Below, piece by piece: positions 4,424 to 5,600 of a DNA stretch of 5,600 nt (the stretch's first letter is position 1; the number at the start of each line of letters is the position of its first letter). The stretch is taken from positions 1-5,600 of the forward strand of contig JAZNOP010000097.1 of NCBI GenBank assembly GCA_045580875.1, written 5' to 3'. The DNA is from SIG598 sp045580875. Lineage in GTDB: Bacteria > Bacillota > Clostridia > Oscillospirales > Acutalibacteraceae. Made by a program: the position numbers and the translations under genes. Below the pieces are notes generated by a model. It did no database searches and was not told the origin of the DNA. It saw only the letters and a list, made by a program, of their open reading frames with translations.

Positions 4424-5600
4424 TTATTTCTTTTCGATTGCGTTGAACTTACAGGTCTCGATGCAGGCGCCGCACTTGACACACTTGGAGGTGTCGATAG
4501 CGAGGGACGGCAGCTTGTGACCCGGAGCAGTGTAGTCGGTCTTGGAGATAGCGCCGACCGGGCACTTTCTGGAGCAGGCGCCGCAGCCTATGCACTTCTC
4601 AGCATCGATGGAGAAGTTAAGGAGAGCCTTACATACGCCAGCCGGGCACTTCTTGTCAACGATGTGAGCGATATACTCATCGCGGAAGAAGCGAAGAGTG
4701 GAGATAACGGGGTTCGGAGCAGTCTGACCGAGACCGCAGAGGGAGTTCTCCTTGATGTAGGTAGCGAGCTCCTCAAGCTTGTCAAGGTCGGAAAGCTCAC
4801 CGTTGCCGCTGGTGATCTTCTCGAGAATTTCGTACATTCTGCGGGTACCGATACGGCAGGGAGTACACTTACCGCAGGACTCGTCAACAGTGAAGTCGAG
4901 GAAGAACTTTGCAATGTCAACCATGCAGTTGTCCTCGTCCATGACGATAAGTCCGCCGGAGCCGATCATAGCACCGATGGATGCAAGGTTGTCATAGTCG
5001 AGAGGAATGTCAAAGTACTCAGCAGGAACACAAGCACCGGACGGACCGCCGAGCTGTGCAGCCTTGAACTTCTTGCCGCCTGCTACGCCGCCGCCGATTT
5101 CGCTGACAACGGTGGAAAGCGGAGTGCCCATCGGGATCTCAACAAGGCCGGTATTGGTGATCTTGCCGCCGAGAGCAAATACCTTTGTACCTGCAGCCTT
5201 CTCGGTGCCGAGGTTTACGAACCACTCCGGACCATTGAGAATGATCTGCGGAATATTTGCATAGGTCTCAACGTTGTTGAGAACGGTCGGCTTGCCGAAC
5301 AGTCCCTTGACAGCCGGGAACGGAGGACGGGGACGGGGCTCACCGCGGTGACCCCCGATGGAGGTCATAAGAGCGGTTTCCTCACCGCAGACGAATGCGC
5401 CTGCGCCGAGACGGAGCTCAAGGTTGAAGTTGAAGCCGGTGCCGAAGATGTTCTCACCGAGGAGACCCATCTCGCGAGCCTGGTCGATAGCAATGTTCAG
5501 ACGATGGATAGCGATAGGATACTCAGCACGGACATAGATGTAACCCATGTTTGCGCCGATAGCGTAACCAGCGATAGCCATAGCCTCGATAACAGCGTGG
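4424..5600 (-). CDS. hydB: NuoF-like flavoprotein subunit of the [FeFe]-hydrogenase (HydB/HndC), partial
   Basis: The reading frame is open from the right edge (it starts HAVIEA before the Met at 5581), so the Met there is internal. About 391 codons are visible. Full-length relatives have roughly 600, so the N-terminal thioredoxin-like [2Fe-2S] domain and the Gly-rich FMN/NADH loop are missing. Numbering from Met 5581, visible parts are: the YALGA-like start and GYIYVRAEYP of the NuoF core (~6-22); the nucleotide-site motif GAGAFVCGEETAL (59-71); the PPFPAVKGLFGKPTVLNNVE region (86-105); an SLBB domain (~130-185); the [4Fe-4S] site SCGKCTPCR with Cys 236, 239, 242 and 282; a CPAGVC motif (312-317); and a C-terminal double [4Fe-4S] ferredoxin (Cys 330/333/336/340 and 367/370/373/377). 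That ferredoxin extension separates HydB/HndC from plain complex I NuoF. The subunit exchanges electrons with NAD(H) through FMN and passes them to the catalytic subunit encoded just downstream. A HydC (NuoE-like) gene is expected upstream, outside the window. Confidence 0.93.
   Translation of the reverse strand, partial: HAVIEAMAIAGYAIGANMGYIYVRAEYPIAIHRLNIAIDQAREMGLLGENIFGTGFNFNLELRLGAGAFVCGEETALMTSIGGHRGEPRPRPPFPAVKGLFGKPTVLNNVETYANIPQIILNGPEWFVNLGTEKAAGTKVFALGGKITNTGLVEIPMGTPLSTVVSEIGGGVAGGKKFKAAQLGGPSGACVPAEYFDIPLDYDNLASIGAMIGSGGLIVMDEDNCMVDIAKFFLDFTVDESCGKCTPCRIGTRRMYEILEKITSGNGELSDLDKLEELATYIKENSLCGLGQTAPNPVISTLRFFRDEYIAHIVDKKCPAGVCKALLNFSIDAEKCIGCGACSRKCPVGAISKTDYTAPGHKLPSLAIDTSKCVKCGACIETCKFNAIEKK

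Noticed and set aside
4588..4920. - strand ORF of 110 codons inside hydB
   Set aside because: It is a Ser/Thr/Leu-rich shifted-frame reading of hydB, whose own frame shows intact iron-sulfur motifs across the same bases.
1..5600. CRISPR array, insertion sequence, tRNA or rRNA, toxin-antitoxin or phage module
   Set aside because: I looked for repeated spacers, transposase motifs, terminal inverted repeats, tRNA-like folds and small paired ORFs and found none. The gene content is metabolic and cell-surface with ordinary terminators.

Overview
The window most likely comes from an anaerobic, fermentative Firmicute of the clostridial group, with Ruminococcaceae-like relatives the best guess. The evidence is an oxygen-sensitive NAD-linked [FeFe]-hydrogenase pair, a BspA-type leucine-rich-repeat lipoprotein, purine-rich Shine-Dalgarno sites, a SigA-type consensus promoter and a TTG start codon. 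The genus is inference; no rRNA or complete marker gene is present.

Layout. Positions 2-187 (+) hold the last 61 codons of threonyl-tRNA synthetase, followed by a strong intrinsic terminator (199-238). Positions 271-1185 (+) encode an unrecognised protein with two predicted membrane segments, starting at TTG. A hairpin at 1190-1230 can terminate transcription from both sides. It separates this gene from a convergent one at 1263-2384 (-), a secreted lipoprotein with nine leucine-rich repeats. That gene has a perfect consensus promoter (2405-2433) predicted to give only a ~14-nt leader. The gap 2434-2583 has no gene; it holds one inverted repeat and one short direct repeat of unknown meaning. 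A terminator at 2584-2628 (-) ends the hydrogenase operon.

Positions 2663-4405 (-) encode the catalytic [FeFe]-hydrogenase subunit (HydA/HndD type). Positions 4424-5600 (-) encode the NuoF-like flavoprotein subunit (HydB/HndC type), cut by the window edge. The two are 18 bases apart and surely co-transcribed from a promoter beyond the right edge, where a NuoE-like HydC gene is expected. Together they would form a soluble multimeric hydrogenase linking NAD(H), probably together with ferredoxin, to H2 evolution. This is how such fermenters dispose of electrons.

Most of the window is ordinary, well-understood biology. I see no undescribed multi-gene system. The points most worth a second look are the H-cluster motifs of the hydrogenase (serine in TSCSPGW where the reference enzyme has its ligand cysteine, and an extra cysteine in the L3 motif), the very short leader of the lipoprotein gene, and the unknown membrane protein.
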